A DNA stretch of 64,000 nt from Vibrio mimicus CAIM 602 (GCF_000338875.1 NZ_AOMO01000066.1:124001-188000), one strand, 5' to 3'; positions 8,296 to 18,673 are shown, counted from the stretch's first letter. The notes: generated from the sequence alone by a model not told the origin. Made by a program: numbers and translations.

Positions 8296-10590
8296 GTGAT
8301 GAAGTGGGCAGTATCATTCAGCGTAATGGTAGGGGTGTTGTTTACCCCATTGGCGTTGGCACTAGAAGCTAATGCTCAGGCCGTTAAGCGACCTAAAATC
8401 GCGTTAGTCCTTGCTGGAGGCGGAGCCAAAGGCGCAGCGCATATGGGGGTGCTGCGGGCTATGGAAGAAATGCATGTCCCAGTGGATATCATCACCGGAA
8501 CCAGCATGGGCGCTTATGTGGGCGGTTTGTACGCGAGCGGGATGAGCGCGGAAGAAATCGAAGCGCTGATCTATAGCGTGGATTGGAACCGTGGGTATCG
8601 TGATCGCGTTGATCGCAGCCAACGTCGCGTGCGTGATAAAGAGTATGAAGATCGCTACCAAATTACCACTGACCTTGGTTTGCATTGGGGAGAAGTTCGC
8701 GCACCCAAAGGCGTAGTGCAAGGGCAAAACATGCTGCGCATGTTGCGTGAAACCACAGGAAACCTTCCGGCTTTTGACTCCTTTGACCAACTGGTGATTC
8801 CATACCGTGCGGTGGCGACAGACATCATTCATCTGCAAGAAGTCGTGTTAGATAAAGGCTTTCTAGTTGATGCCATGATGGCCAGTATGTCAGTTCCTGG
8901 TGCATTACCTCCTTATGAGATTGACGGTTTGTGGCTGGTGGATGGTGGTGTTACCAACAATATGCCTGTGGATGTTGCACGTGCGATGGGCGCGGATATC
9001 ATCATCGCAGTCGACATCAGTACCGACTACAAAACCCAAGAAGATTTTACTAACTTGCTCACGGTTGCCGATCAGCTCTCCAACTATTTGGTGCGCCGCA
9101 GTACGGAAACGCAAAGTGATAACTTAACCGAACGTGATCTACTTCTGCGTCCACAAGTGGGTAAAATGGAGACCACGGAATTTAACAAAATGCCCGATGC
9201 CTTTGCGATGGGCTATCAAGTCGCGATGGACAATCAGGCATTTTTTAAGAAAATCGCACTGAGTTCAGCCCAGTACCAAAACTACATTGATGAGAAAGAA
9301 GAACGACGTAAAACATTGCGCTATGGCGATGATGTTAATGTTGACGAGATCGTGCTTCGTAATCACACCCACTACAGCGATCGACTGTTAATGAATCAAC
9401 TCAATCTAGATTCAGGCCAAAAACTCAAATCTGAAGAGATCGAAGAAAGTGTTGAGAATTTATATGCATTAGATCGTTTTGAATTGGTTCGTTATCAATA
9501 TGAGCAACAAGAGAATACCAATCAGTTGGTACTTGATGTTCGTGAGAAATCATGGGGACCCAACTACGTTAACTTTCGTTTCTTTCTTGAAGATGATTTC
9601 ACAACCGATAGTCAGTATGCCTTAGGGGTTTCAACTAACTTTACCGACATTAACGCCCACGGTGCTGAGTTAGCGCTCAATATGGAAATGGGTACGGATA
9701 AACTAATAGAAGCAGAGCTGTATTCTCCTTTTCTCTCGGGACAGAAAACATTTACTACTGCATCGATTCTTTACAGCAACGAAACTCGCAATGCTCCTTT
9801 GAGCGGATTTGATGATACTTCGTTGAGCGCAGCTGAAAATTACTTGCCAATAACTTATTCGGAATGGATTGCTGAAGTGGCATTGGGGTATCAGGTCGAG
9901 TTATGGCGAGAAGTAAAACTCGGTGCTCGTTACAGCAATGGTAATGGAGAAGCCTCTTCCTTACCTGTGTTTGGCGATTTTTCTTTTGAACGTCGCGGAG
10001 TGTTTGTCGATTACCGCCATGACACTTTGGATGATTTTAGCCTGCCACAGCAGGGGGTTTATTTCGATCTGGAATATCTGCTTTCCAAAGATAGTTTTGA
10101 TGGCAGTAATCCTGTATCGGATGAAACCAACAGCTCAGATACGGTGTCTGAATTTTCTGGAAAATTAATCGCAGCACACACCATTTCGCGCCATACTTTA
10201 GTCGCAAATCTTGATATGGGTGTTGTAAAAAGTAAGCACTCATCAACCCCAATTGATCCGAAAAGTATCGGTGGTTTTCTCAATTTATCGGGAATTCCCC
10301 GCAATAGTCTGATTGGTCAGAACAAGGTCTACGGTAATCTCGTTTATCGCTACCGTTGGTTTGACAATGACTTTGGGATGTTCACTTCTCCCGTTTATCT
10401 AGGGGCATCCATTGAGTATGGTGGTGTGTGGTCCGATCCAGATATCCGCTTACAAGACGCACCGCTCTATGGTGCAGGCTCAATCTTTGCTGGGGTGAAT
10501 TCTCCAATTGGGCCAATCATGTTTGGTTATGGGCGTACCGAACAAAATTACGATTCTATCTACTTCATTATTGGTACCACATTTAAATAG
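8296..10590 (+). CDS. Patatin-like phospholipase with C-terminal BamA-type barrel
   Basis: A patatin phospholipase exported to the outer membrane, resembling PlpD of Pseudomonas (type Vd autotransporter architecture). An N-terminal signal peptide ends near residue 24 (LALALEA). The patatin domain has the oxyanion loop GGGAKGAAHMG, nucleophile Ser70 in GTSMG, and the dyad Asp216 in DGGVTNNMP. About residues 340-420 look like a POTRA domain (VDEIVLRNHTHY). The remainder forms a bacterial surface-antigen barrel ending in Phe-Lys. Start: GTG at 8296 or ATG at 8299; AGGA lies 8 and 11 bases upstream, slightly favouring GTG. It stands alone, between mrcB and acnB. The substrate is unknown, and whether the patatin domain is released or surface-displayed cannot be told from sequence. 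Confidence 0.9.
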   Translation: MMKWAVSFSVMVGVLFTPLALALEANAQAVKRPKIALVLAGGGAKGAAHMGVLRAMEEMHVPVDIITGTSMGAYVGGLYASGMSAEEIEALIYSVDWNRGYRDRVDRSQRRVRDKEYEDRYQITTDLGLHWGEVRAPKGVVQGQNMLRMLRETTGNLPAFDSFDQLVIPYRAVATDIIHLQEVVLDKGFLVDAMMASMSVPGALPPYEIDGLWLVDGGVTNNMPVDVARAMGADIIIAVDISTDYKTQEDFTNLLTVADQLSNYLVRRSTETQSDNLTERDLLLRPQVGKMETTEFNKMPDAFAMGYQVAMDNQAFFKKIALSSAQYQNYIDEKEERRKTLRYGDDVNVDEIVLRNHTHYSDRLLMNQLNLDSGQKLKSEEIEESVENLYALDRFELVRYQYEQQENTNQLVLDVREKSWGPNYVNFRFFLEDDFTTDSQYALGVSTNFTDINAHGAELALNMEMGTDKLIEAELYSPFLSGQKTFTTASILYSNETRNAPLSGFDDTSLSAAENYLPITYSEWIAEVALGYQVELWREVKLGARYSNGNGEASSLPVFGDFSFERRGVFVDYRHDTLDDFSLPQQGVYFDLEYLLSKDSFDGSNPVSDETNSSDTVSEFSGKLIAAHTISRHTLVANLDMGVVKSKHSSTPIDPKSIGGFLNLSGIPRNSLIGQNKVYGNLVYRYRWFDNDFGMFTSPVYLGASIEYGGVWSDPDIRLQDAPLYGAGSIFAGVNSPIGPIMFGYGRTEQNYDSIYFIIGTTFK

Positions 10591-10855
10591 CCACACTTTG
10601 AGATGAGTGGAGGGCTGATTGCTTTTCACTCAGTGAGAAAGCTAAAACTTTAGTCTCAAGTTGCTATGTTGGTCAAAATGATGAGATTTTAATTTATCGT
10701 TAAACTTGCTATTCTGACGCCCACAGTTTGGCCTCTATGGCGCTGTTTCTCAGTCAATTTGAGTGAAAACAAGGGCTAGGGAGAGCCAAGTTTCCAAGGA
10801 TGTTCGCTCGTATTTTTATAATCAACTGAGTGAACCGCAATGAGAGGAAAAAGTC

Positions 10856-13453
10856 GTGCTTGAAGCCTACCGTAAACACGTCGCAGAGCGTGCCGCTGAA
10901 GGAGTTGTACCTAAACCCCTAGATGCAGAGCAAGTCGCAGGACTTGTAGAACTTCTGAAAAATCCCCCACAAGGTGAAGAAGCTTTTATTCTTGACCTAC
11001 TTGAAAATCGAATTCCTCCAGGTGTCGATGAAGCGGCTTATGTGAAAGCGGGTTTCTTGACTGCCGTAACCAAAGGACAAGTTGCTTCTCCTTTGGTGAG
11101 TCGTGAGAAAGCGGCTGAGCTGCTGGGTACGATGCAAGGCGGTTACAACATCGAACCTTTGATTGATTTGCTTGACGATAGCGCGTTGGCACCAATCGCT
11201 GCGAAAGCGCTGTCTCATACGCTATTGATGTTTGATAACTTCTACGATGTAGAAGAGAAAGCCAAAGCGGGTAACTCATTCGCCAAGCAAGTGCTGCAAT
11301 CTTGGGCTGATGCAGAATGGTTCTTGTCTAAGCCAGCACTGGCTGAGAAAGTAACCTTAACTGTGTTTAAAGTGACAGGTGAGACTAACACGGACGATCT
11401 TTCTCCTGCTCCTGATGCATGGTCACGTCCTGATATTCCTGTGCATGCGTTAGCCATGCTCAAAAACGCTCGTGATGGCATTGAACCGGATGTACCGGGC
11501 AAAGTTGGCCCGATCAAACAGATCGAAGCACTCAAAACCAAAGGTCACCAACTGGTTTATGTGGGTGACGTTGTGGGTACTGGTTCATCACGTAAATCGG
11601 CAACTAACTCAGTGCTGTGGTTTATGGGTGATGACATTCCTAACGTGCCAAATAAACGCACAGGTGGTTATGTTCTGGGCGGTAAAATTGCCCCGATCTT
11701 CTTCAATACGATGGAAGATGCTGGTGCGCTGCCAATCGAAGTGGATGTTTCCAAGCTCAATATGGGCGATGTGATCGACGTTTACCCATTTGAAGGCAAA
11801 GTGTGTAACCACGAGACTGGTGAAGTACTTGCGACTTTCAAACTGAAAACTGATGTGCTGTACGATGAAGTACGTGCAGGTGGCCGTATTCCACTGATCG
11901 TTGGACGCGGTTTAACCGATAAAGCGCGTCACGCGTTAGGTTTGGAAGCCTCAAAAGAATTCCGTCGCCCAGTTGCAGTTGCGGATAACGGTAAAGGCTA
12001 CACGCTTGCGCAAAAGATGGTGGGTAAAGCGTGTGGCGTGCAAGGCATTCGTCCGGGCACTTACTGTGAACCTAAAATGACCACTGTGGGTTCGCAAGAT
12101 ACCACTGGCCCAATGACGCGTGATGAACTGAAAGATTTGGCGTGTCTTGGCTTCTCTGCTGACTTAGTGATGCAGTCTTTCTGTCACACATCTGCTTATC
12201 CAAAACCGGTTGACGTACAAACTCACCACACCCTGCCTGATTTCATCATGAACCGCGGTGGTGTATCGCTGCGTCCGGGTGATGGTGTTATCCACTCATG
12301 GCTAAACCGCATGCTGCTCCCTGATACTGTTGGTACTGGTGGTGACTCGCATACTCGTTTCCCATTGGGTATTTCTTTCCCTGCGGGTTCTGGTCTGGTG
12401 GCGTTTGCGGCAGCGACTGGCGTGATGCCACTGGATATGCCGGAATCTATTCTGGTTCGCTTCAAAGGCAAAATGCAGCCGGGAATCACTCTGCGTGATC
12501 TGGTGCATGCCATCCCTTACTACGGCATCAAACAAGGTCTGCTCACGGTAGAAAAAGCCGGCAAGATCAACGAGTTCTCTGGTCGTATTCTGGAGATAGA
12601 AGGGGTTGAACACCTGACGGTTGAGCAAGCATTCGAACTTTCAGATGCTTCTGCAGAACGTTCTGCGGCAGGTTGTACCGTGAAGCTTTCACAAGCGTCG
12701 ATTGAAGAGTATCTCAACTCGAACATCGTGATGCTGAAGTGGATGATTGCTGAAGGTTATGGCGATCGCCGTACTATTGAGCGTCGTATCAAGGCGATGG
12801 AAGCTTGGCTGGCAACGCCAGCATTGATGGAAGCGGACAAAGATGCGGAATACGCGCATGTGATTGAAATTGATCTTGCAGACATCAAAGAGCCTATATT
12901 GTGTGCACCAAACGATCCGGATGATGCACGTCTGCTCTCTGAGTGCGCGGGTGAAACGATCAATGAAGTCTTCATTGGATCTTGTATGACCAACATTGGT
13001 CACTTCCGTGCAGCCGGTAAACTGCTTGATAAATTCAACGGCCAGTTGAACACGCGCCTGTGGGTGGCTCCGCCAACCAAGATGGATCGTGACCAACTAA
13101 CTGAAGAAGGCTACTACGGTATTTTTGGTCGCGCAGGGGTGCGTATTGAAACTCCGGGATGTTCACTGTGTATGGGTAACCAAGCGCGCGTAGCTGACAA
13201 AGCGACGGTGATGTCAACTTCAACGCGTAACTTCCCGAACCGTTTGGGTACTGGTGCTAACGTTTACCTTTCTTCTGCTGAATTAGCGGCAGTTGGGGCG
13301 ATTCTGGGCCGCATCCCAAGCGTGGCTGAGTATATGGAATATGCGAAGCAGATTGATGCTGCGGCAGCAGATACTTACCGCTACCTCAACTTCCATCGTA
13401 TGGGTCAATACACCAGCAAAGCAGATTCAGTGATCTTCCAAGAACCTGCATAA
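10856..13453 (+). CDS. acnB: Aconitate hydratase B (bifunctional aconitase / 2-methylisocitrate dehydratase)
   Basis: TCA-cycle enzyme converting citrate to isocitrate through a [4Fe-4S] cluster; it also handles 2-methylaconitate in propionate metabolism, and the apo form can bind mRNA. The 865-residue protein starts at GTG 10856, preceded by AGAGGAAA. The order is AcnB-type: HEAT-like domain (1-160), swivel domain, then catalytic domains. Cluster ligands are Cys710 (GSCMTNIGH), Cys769 and Cys772 (CSLCMGNQ), the same numbering as E. coli AcnB. Monocistronic: 265 bases without a gene precede it, and a strong terminator follows. Confidence 0.98.
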   Translation: MLEAYRKHVAERAAEGVVPKPLDAEQVAGLVELLKNPPQGEEAFILDLLENRIPPGVDEAAYVKAGFLTAVTKGQVASPLVSREKAAELLGTMQGGYNIEPLIDLLDDSALAPIAAKALSHTLLMFDNFYDVEEKAKAGNSFAKQVLQSWADAEWFLSKPALAEKVTLTVFKVTGETNTDDLSPAPDAWSRPDIPVHALAMLKNARDGIEPDVPGKVGPIKQIEALKTKGHQLVYVGDVVGTGSSRKSATNSVLWFMGDDIPNVPNKRTGGYVLGGKIAPIFFNTMEDAGALPIEVDVSKLNMGDVIDVYPFEGKVCNHETGEVLATFKLKTDVLYDEVRAGGRIPLIVGRGLTDKARHALGLEASKEFRRPVAVADNGKGYTLAQKMVGKACGVQGIRPGTYCEPKMTTVGSQDTTGPMTRDELKDLACLGFSADLVMQSFCHTSAYPKPVDVQTHHTLPDFIMNRGGVSLRPGDGVIHSWLNRMLLPDTVGTGGDSHTRFPLGISFPAGSGLVAFAAATGVMPLDMPESILVRFKGKMQPGITLRDLVHAIPYYGIKQGLLTVEKAGKINEFSGRILEIEGVEHLTVEQAFELSDASAERSAAGCTVKLSQASIEEYLNSNIVMLKWMIAEGYGDRRTIERRIKAMEAWLATPALMEADKDAEYAHVIEIDLADIKEPILCAPNDPDDARLLSECAGETINEVFIGSCMTNIGHFRAAGKLLDKFNGQLNTRLWVAPPTKMDRDQLTEEGYYGIFGRAGVRIETPGCSLCMGNQARVADKATVMSTSTRNFPNRLGTGANVYLSSAELAAVGAILGRIPSVAEYMEYAKQIDAAAADTYRYLNFHRMGQYTSKADSVIFQEPA

Positions 13454-13476
13454 GCAAAGTCATTTGTTTATCTAAT

Positions 13477-13506
13477 AAAGCCGCGCTTGTCGCGGCTTTA
13501 TTTTTT
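13477..13506 (+). terminator. Rho-independent terminator of acnB
   Basis: A nine-base stem AAAGCCGCG / CGCGGCTTT with a five-base loop, then TATTTTTT, 24 bases after the acnB stop. Confidence 0.92.
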
Positions 13507-13658
13507 ATGCTCACTTTTAGTGCGTCGCCGCTATTTTTTATCAAATAGTGGTAGGTAATTCTATTTCATGGGGAAATGAAAGGGGATATCACTTGTCTAA
13601 GTATCGCGAAGCAGTTTGAGATATACTCGCCATATTGATCATCTATGGAGATATAACC

Positions 13659-14030
13659 ATGGAGTTTGAATTTATTAAAAATACCCTGTTGGGTGAACAT
13701 TCGGTCAAATGCAGCATGGAGCATCAGATCGTCGGACGCTGGCTACAAGAAGAGATTGGCCAAGATCAGGCTAAAATCAATCAAGTTTTAGCGCTTATCG
13801 AGCAAGCGGTAAAATCGCCAGCACAAGAGTTTCTATGGACTGGTCGTGAAATCTCTCTCATGGTGCAAGGTGATGAAGTCCAAGTGCAAGATAATGCGCT
13901 GGCGTATGACGCCGAACATGAGTTAGAGAGTGATTTCTTTCTGTATGACAGTGAAAGTGTTGCTGCCTGTGGGCGAGAAGATTTCATTGCTTTGCTGACT
14001 CAGTGGCAAAACTTTGTACAAGGGAAATAA
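13659..14030 (+). CDS. yacL: YacL family protein (UPF0231)
   Basis: Small acidic cytoplasmic protein of unknown function, found next to acnB across gammaproteobacteria. The 123-residue form starts at ATG 13659 (MEFEFIKNTLLGEHSVKCSM), with GGAG upstream. It aligns throughout with E. coli YacL: SMEHQIVGRWLQEE, SLMVQGDEVQVQ, SESVAACGREDF. An in-frame start at 13635 would add eight unconserved residues. A terminator precedes and another follows, so it is probably its own transcription unit. No catalytic motif is evident, and no function can be assigned from the sequence. Confidence 0.88.
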   Translation: MEFEFIKNTLLGEHSVKCSMEHQIVGRWLQEEIGQDQAKINQVLALIEQAVKSPAQEFLWTGREISLMVQGDEVQVQDNALAYDAEHELESDFFLYDSESVAACGREDFIALLTQWQNFVQGK

Positions 14031-14077
14031 TCAGTGCAATAGGCATTGTTGTTAAAATTTGTGCGTTATTGTTGGGA

Positions 14078-14114
14078 AAAGGCTGCACCGAAGAGGTGCG
14101 GCCTTTTGTTTTTT
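14078..14114 (+). terminator. Terminator of yacL, overlapping an NtrC-type site
   Basis: Stem AAGGCTGCACC / GGTGCGGCCTT with one T-G wobble, then TTGTTTTTT. It lies 47 bases after the yacL stop. The stem also matches the NtrC operator consensus (separate entry). Confidence 0.9.
14084..14100 (+). promoter_or_regulatory. Putative NtrC (GlnG) binding site upstream of glnK-amtB
   Basis: TGCACC, five bases, GGTGCG: 11 of 12 positions of the NtrC consensus TGCACC-N5-GGTGCA. It is centred about 98 bases upstream of the expected start point of the sigma54-type promoter at 14163-14178, a usual enhancer position. It doubles as the stem of the yacL terminator. Confidence 0.68.
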
Positions 14115-14162
14115 ATTAAACCAGACACTGCTTTTTCATTTTAAATCATAGCGTTAATAAGT

Positions 14163-14178
14163 TGGCACATACCTTGGA
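14163..14178 (+). promoter_or_regulatory. Putative sigma54 (RpoN) promoter of glnK-amtB
   Basis: TGGCAC-ATACC-TTGGA matches the -24/-12 consensus TGGCAC-N5-TTGCA except for one base in the -12 element. It ends 40 bases before the glnK ATG. PII-AmtB operons are classic NtrC/RpoN targets, and an NtrC-like palindrome lies upstream. Confidence 0.75.
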
Positions 14179-14191
14179 TAGTGAAGAGTAA

Positions 14192-14557
<366 letters not shown>

Positions 14558-14580
14558 ATTTAAGGATGGGAGAGTTGATT

Positions 14581-15810
14581 ATGGAACTATCAGTCACTGT
14601 TACCGAGCTGCGTTACGCACTCGACACCTTTTTCTTCCTGATTTCAGGAGCTCTAGTCATGTGGATGGCAGCAGGGTTTGCCATGCTGGAAGCGGGTTTG
14701 GTTCGCTCAAAGAACACCACAGAAATTTTGACGAAAAACTTTGTTCTGTACGCGATTGCTTGTACCACTTATTTAATCGTTGGCTACAACATCATGTATG
14801 TCGATAACACTGAAGGTGGCTGGTTGCCTTCACTTGGTGCGCTGATTGGCTCACAAGCGGATGGTGCCGATCACTCTCTGGAATCAGATTTCTTCTTCCA
14901 AGTTGTGTTTGTTGCAACGGCGATGTCGGTAGTTTCTGGTGCGGTGGCTGAGCGCATGAAACTCTGGGCCTTCTTGATTTTCTCTGCCATCTTGACCGCT
15001 TTCATCTACCCAATGGAAGGCTATTGGACTTGGGGTGGTGGTTTCCTTTCTGCGGCAGGCTTTAGCGATTTTGCTGGCTCAGGCATCGTACACTTAGCAG
15101 GAGCTTCTGCAGCGTTAGCGGGCGTGCTGCTGTTGGGGGCTCGCAAAGGTAAATACGGCAAAAACGGCGAAATTTACCCAATCCCAGGTTCAAACATGCC
15201 ATTAGCAACCTTAGGTACTTTTATCTTGTGGTTCGGCTGGTTTGGTTTTAACGGCGGATCACAACTGATGGTATCGGATTTTGAAAATGCCACTTCAGTG
15301 GGCAAGATTTTCCTCAATACCAATGCAGCTGCGGCTGCGGGGGCTATCGCTGCGCTACTAGTGTGTAAAACCACTTGGGGTAAAGCGGATCTCACCATGG
15401 TACTCAATGGTGCATTAGCCGGTTTGGTGGCGATTACCGCGGATCCTCTATCGCCTTCACCACTTTACGCGGTGGCGATTGGTGTGGTTGCGGGGGCACT
15501 GGTAGTGTTTAGCATCATCGCTCTCGATAAACTGAGAATTGATGATCCTGTAGGGGCAATCTCAGTACATGGTGTGTGTGGTTTCTTCGGTCTGATGGTT
15601 GTGCCACTCAGCAATGCCGACGCAACCTTTGGTGCGCAATTGCTGGGAGCTGCGGTGATCTTTGCATGGGTGTTTGGTGCAAGCCTGCTGGTTTGGGGTG
15701 TACTCCAAGCGACTATGGGGATTCGTGTCTCTGAAGAAGAAGAGATGGAAGGGATGGACATGCACGATTGTGGTGTCGGTGCTTACCCTGAATTCGTTAC
15801 CGTTAAGTAA
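14581..15810 (+). CDS. amtB: Ammonium transporter AmtB
   Basis: Inner-membrane trimeric ammonium/ammonia channel of the Amt/Mep/Rh family. It has 409 residues with eleven predicted membrane segments. Signature stretches include FAMLEAGLVRSKN, the hydrophobic core GFSDFAGSGIVHLAGAS with the first conserved His, and SVHGVCGFFG with the second pore His. The short cytoplasmic tail (EEEEMEGMDMHDCGV) is the GlnK-binding part. Start ATG 14581 is preceded by GGGAGAG; an in-frame ATG at 14566 is possible but has a poorly spaced ribosome site. Unlike E. coli AmtB, no cleavable signal peptide is evident. Co-transcribed with glnK. Confidence 0.96.
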   Translation: MELSVTVTELRYALDTFFFLISGALVMWMAAGFAMLEAGLVRSKNTTEILTKNFVLYAIACTTYLIVGYNIMYVDNTEGGWLPSLGALIGSQADGADHSLESDFFFQVVFVATAMSVVSGAVAERMKLWAFLIFSAILTAFIYPMEGYWTWGGGFLSAAGFSDFAGSGIVHLAGASAALAGVLLLGARKGKYGKNGEIYPIPGSNMPLATLGTFILWFGWFGFNGGSQLMVSDFENATSVGKIFLNTNAAAAAGAIAALLVCKTTWGKADLTMVLNGALAGLVAITADPLSPSPLYAVAIGVVAGALVVFSIIALDKLRIDDPVGAISVHGVCGFFGLMVVPLSNADATFGAQLLGAAVIFAWVFGASLLVWGVLQATMGIRVSEEEEMEGMDMHDCGVGAYPEFVTVK

Positions 15811-15836
15811 CATTTAGCTACGGATTTTTATTGTGG

Positions 15837-15862
15837 ACCTGCCCCATGGGCAGGTTTTTTTA
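15837..15862 (+). terminator. Terminator of glnK-amtB
   Basis: Hairpin ACCTGCCC-CAT-GGGCAGGT followed by TTTTTT, 27 bases after the amtB stop. Confidence 0.93.
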
Positions 15863-15908
15863 TCTCTTCTGATTGTTTTCTTAATAATCATTCTTATAAT
15901 GTAGTGAA

Positions 15909-15927
15909 ACTGATAAACGTTATCATT
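15909..15927 (+). promoter_or_regulatory. Fur box upstream of fbpA
   Basis: ACTGATAAACGTTATCATT matches 15 of 19 positions of the vibrio Fur consensus (AATGATAATNATTATCATT type). It lies 23 bases before the fbpA ATG. A second AT-rich, weaker match lies at 15881-15900. This fits iron repression of the ferric transporter operon. Confidence 0.8.
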
Positions 15928-15949
15928 AGTAGTTATAAAGGATTTTAGG

Positions 15950-16963
15950 ATGAAAAAGCTGCTCACGCTGTCTGCGATTGCTTGTGGTGTACTCGCTCCT
16001 TCTGCAATGGCCGCTGAAGAAGTGAATGTCTACTCTTACCGCCAACCATTTTTGATTGAACCTATGTTCCAAGAGTTCACCAAAGAAACTGGCATCAAAG
16101 TTAACGTGAAATTTGCTAAAGAAGGGATTGCAGAGAAACTCGCGCAAGAGGGCGAATACAGCCCAGCCGATGTGATCTTAACTGCTGAATTCAGCCGTTT
16201 GTTTGAACTGACCGAAAAAGGCCTGACTCAGCCACTGGATAGCAAAGTGATTGAAGAGAACATTCCTGCTCAATACCGTGACAGTGGTGATGAGTGGTTT
16301 GCACTGACGCAACGTACTCGTAGTGTGTATTCTTCACGCGACCGCGTAGGTAAGCTGGGTGATGATTTCGATTATATGGATCTCGCTAAGCCAGAGTTCA
16401 AAGGCAAAATTTGTACTCGTAGCGGTAAGCACCCGTACAACATCGCGCTTGTGGCTTCTATCATCGCTAACCACGGTGAAGCCGAAGCAAAAACTTGGCT
16501 GGAAGGCGTAAAAGCGAATCTGGCTCGTAAACCACAAGGCAATGACCGTGACCAAGTTCGCGCGATCAAAGAAGGCCTGTGTGATGTGTCGCTAGGTAAC
16601 AGCTACTACCTAGGTGCAATGGTGAATGACGAGAAACAAAAATCTTGGGCTGAAGCTGTATACATCAACTTCCCAGGTCAAAATGCGCAAGGCACTCATG
16701 TGAACGTGAGTGGTATGGCAATGGCGAAATACTCACCAAACCGTGACAACGCGGTTAAGCTGATGGAGTTTTTGACTGGCGCAACCGCACAACAAATGTA
16801 TGCAGAAGTGAACTACGAATACCCAGTTAAAGAGGGTGTGAAACGTTCAGCTCTCGTGGAGTCTTGGGGCGCGTTTAAAGCCGATAGTCTGCCACTAGAA
16901 AAAATTGCAGATAATAATGCCGCAGCGATCAAGTTGATCGATGAAGTCAAATTTGACCTGTAA
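15950..16963 (+). CDS. fbpA: Ferric-iron ABC transporter, periplasmic binding protein
   Basis: Binds Fe(III) in the periplasm and delivers it to FbpB/FbpC. It has 337 residues with a signal peptide cleaved after SAMA (about residue 23). The mature start EEVNVYSYRQPFLIEPMF is typical of FbpA/FutA proteins. The tandem iron-ligand tyrosines are Tyr219-Tyr220 (GNSYYLGAM, precursor numbering). The gene has a Fur box upstream and a hairpin downstream that should make fbpA more abundant than the membrane genes. Similar proteins bind other anions, but the YY pair and the operon favour iron. Confidence 0.94.
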   Translation: MKKLLTLSAIACGVLAPSAMAAEEVNVYSYRQPFLIEPMFQEFTKETGIKVNVKFAKEGIAEKLAQEGEYSPADVILTAEFSRLFELTEKGLTQPLDSKVIEENIPAQYRDSGDEWFALTQRTRSVYSSRDRVGKLGDDFDYMDLAKPEFKGKICTRSGKHPYNIALVASIIANHGEAEAKTWLEGVKANLARKPQGNDRDQVRAIKEGLCDVSLGNSYYLGAMVNDEKQKSWAEAVYINFPGQNAQGTHVNVSGMAMAKYSPNRDNAVKLMEFLTGATAQQMYAEVNYEYPVKEGVKRSALVESWGAFKADSLPLEKIADNNAAAIKLIDEVKFDL

Positions 16964-16971
16964 GTAAAATC

Positions 16972-16999
16972 AGGGGTATAACGTACCCCTATTTTATTT
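16972..16999 (+). terminator. Intercistronic attenuator between fbpA and fbpB
   Basis: Stem AGGGGTA / TACCCCT with loop TAACG, followed by ATTTTATTT. It sits in the 84-base gap before fbpB. It is probably a leaky terminator or an RNA-stabilising hairpin that raises the binding-protein:permease ratio. Confidence 0.72.
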
Positions 17000-17047
17000 G
17001 AGGGATGCAGCGCTTTGAGCGTTGTTCAAGCCTTGTACTGTTAGGCG

Positions 17048-18673
17048 ATGAAAGAAAAATATTTTGCATGGAAAACCAGCAGCGTTGTGTTAACCACTCT
17101 GCTGGTTTTACCGATCTTAGCGATCTTCTACACCGCATTCGGCAACAGTGATGAGGTTTTTGCTCATCTGCTGGCGACTGTGATGCCCACCTATATTTTC
17201 AATACCTTAGTATTGACGGTTTCCGTACTACTATTGGCTTTGCTGTTTGGTGTGCCTTCAGCTTGGCTGATTGCGATGTGCAAATTACCCGGTGAGCGTT
17301 GGTTGCAGTGGGCGCTCGTCCTGCCATTAGCGATGCCAGCCTATATTATTGGTTATCTGTTTACTCATTGGTTTGATTTCGCAGGCCCCATTCAAATCGC
17401 TTTGCGTGATTGGACGGGCTGGCAAGCGGGCCGCTACTGGTTTCCGGACATTCGAAGTTTAGGCGGTGCCAGTGTCGTACTTGCTCTGGTGCTTTATCCC
17501 TACGTGTATCTACTGTGCCGTGCGGCCTTTATGGAACAGAACGTCACTTTGCTTCAATCTGCTCGTTTGCTGAGATGCACACCGTGGCAGAGCTTTTGGC
17601 GCATCTCTTTGCCATTAGCGCGCCCTGCGATTGCGGTTGGCTTGTCTTTGGTGGCAATGGAAACGATTGGAGATTTCGGCACCGTAAGCCTGTTTTCGGT
17701 CAATACCTTAACCACAGCGGTTTACGACACTTGGCTCGGCTATTCAAACCTCAATGCGGCTGCGAAAATCTCAGCGATTATGTTGGTGATTGTGCTATTG
17801 CTGCTCAGTAGCGAACGCTATAGCCGACGTCGGCAAAAACTCTACCAAAACCATTTTAATAGCCATGAAGAGTACCGTTATACCTTAAAAGGTTGGCGCC
17901 TATGGGCAGCTTTAGTCTGGTGTTGGGGATTGGTGGCGGTGGCGTTCATTTTGCCACTGTTGCAATTAATCAGTTACGCATGGACTTACTTTGCACAAAG
18001 CTGGACAGCGCAGTTTAGAGAGTACGCGCTGAATAGTTTTACGGTCTCGATCAGTGCGGCTGTCATTGCTGTGCTGGTGGCTTTGATCGCCAATTTCTAT
18101 GCCCGTCTACAAAACAATCGTACCAGTGTTGCGCTGATGCGCCTTTCTTCCATGGGTTATGCGGTGCCAGGAACGGTGCTGGCTATTGGTATTTTGGTAC
18201 CTGTGTTGGCACTGGATCATCTGGTCAACGACATAGCTAAAATGATGGAATGGGGACGCCCGGGGTTAATCTTCTCCGGAAGTGTGTTCGCGATTGTGTT
18301 TGCGCTCGTGGTACGTTTCTCAGCGGTGGCGATTGGCAGTATTGAAAGTAGCTTAAGTAAAGTTTCACCTTCGTTGGATATGGCTGCGCGTACCATGGGA
18401 TGTCATGCCAACCAAATGCTTAAGCGCGTACACCTGCCGCTGATCCGCCGTGGTGCGTTAATTGCAGGATTGTTGGTGTTTATTGAATCGATGAAGGAGT
18501 TAAACGCGGCGATTTTATTGCGTCCATTTAACTTTGAAACGCTCGCCACTTACGTCTATAACTACGCTTCAGATGAGCGTTTAGAATTGGCTGCATTGCC
18601 TGCCATTTTACTCGTGTTGGTTGGGCTTATCCCACTTGTTATCGTTAACCGTTCTTTGGAGCAAAAGCACTGA
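17048..18673 (+). CDS. fbpB: Ferric-iron ABC transporter permease
   Basis: Inner-membrane permease of the FbpABC system. It has 541 residues and consists of two fused MetI-like permease halves (about 1-260 and 280-541), together roughly twelve membrane segments, as in Neisseria FbpB and Serratia SfuB. EAA-loop sequences occur in each half: RLLRCTPWQSFWRISLPLAR, and a second around residues 440-460 (ARTMGCHANQML). The stop overlaps the fbpC ATG by one base, so translation is coupled. Confidence 0.93.
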   Translation: MKEKYFAWKTSSVVLTTLLVLPILAIFYTAFGNSDEVFAHLLATVMPTYIFNTLVLTVSVLLLALLFGVPSAWLIAMCKLPGERWLQWALVLPLAMPAYIIGYLFTHWFDFAGPIQIALRDWTGWQAGRYWFPDIRSLGGASVVLALVLYPYVYLLCRAAFMEQNVTLLQSARLLRCTPWQSFWRISLPLARPAIAVGLSLVAMETIGDFGTVSLFSVNTLTTAVYDTWLGYSNLNAAAKISAIMLVIVLLLLSSERYSRRRQKLYQNHFNSHEEYRYTLKGWRLWAALVWCWGLVAVAFILPLLQLISYAWTYFAQSWTAQFREYALNSFTVSISAAVIAVLVALIANFYARLQNNRTSVALMRLSSMGYAVPGTVLAIGILVPVLALDHLVNDIAKMMEWGRPGLIFSGSVFAIVFALVVRFSAVAIGSIESSLSKVSPSLDMAARTMGCHANQMLKRVHLPLIRRGALIAGLLVFIESMKELNAAILLRPFNFETLATYVYNYASDERLELAALPAILLVLVGLIPLVIVNRSLEQKH

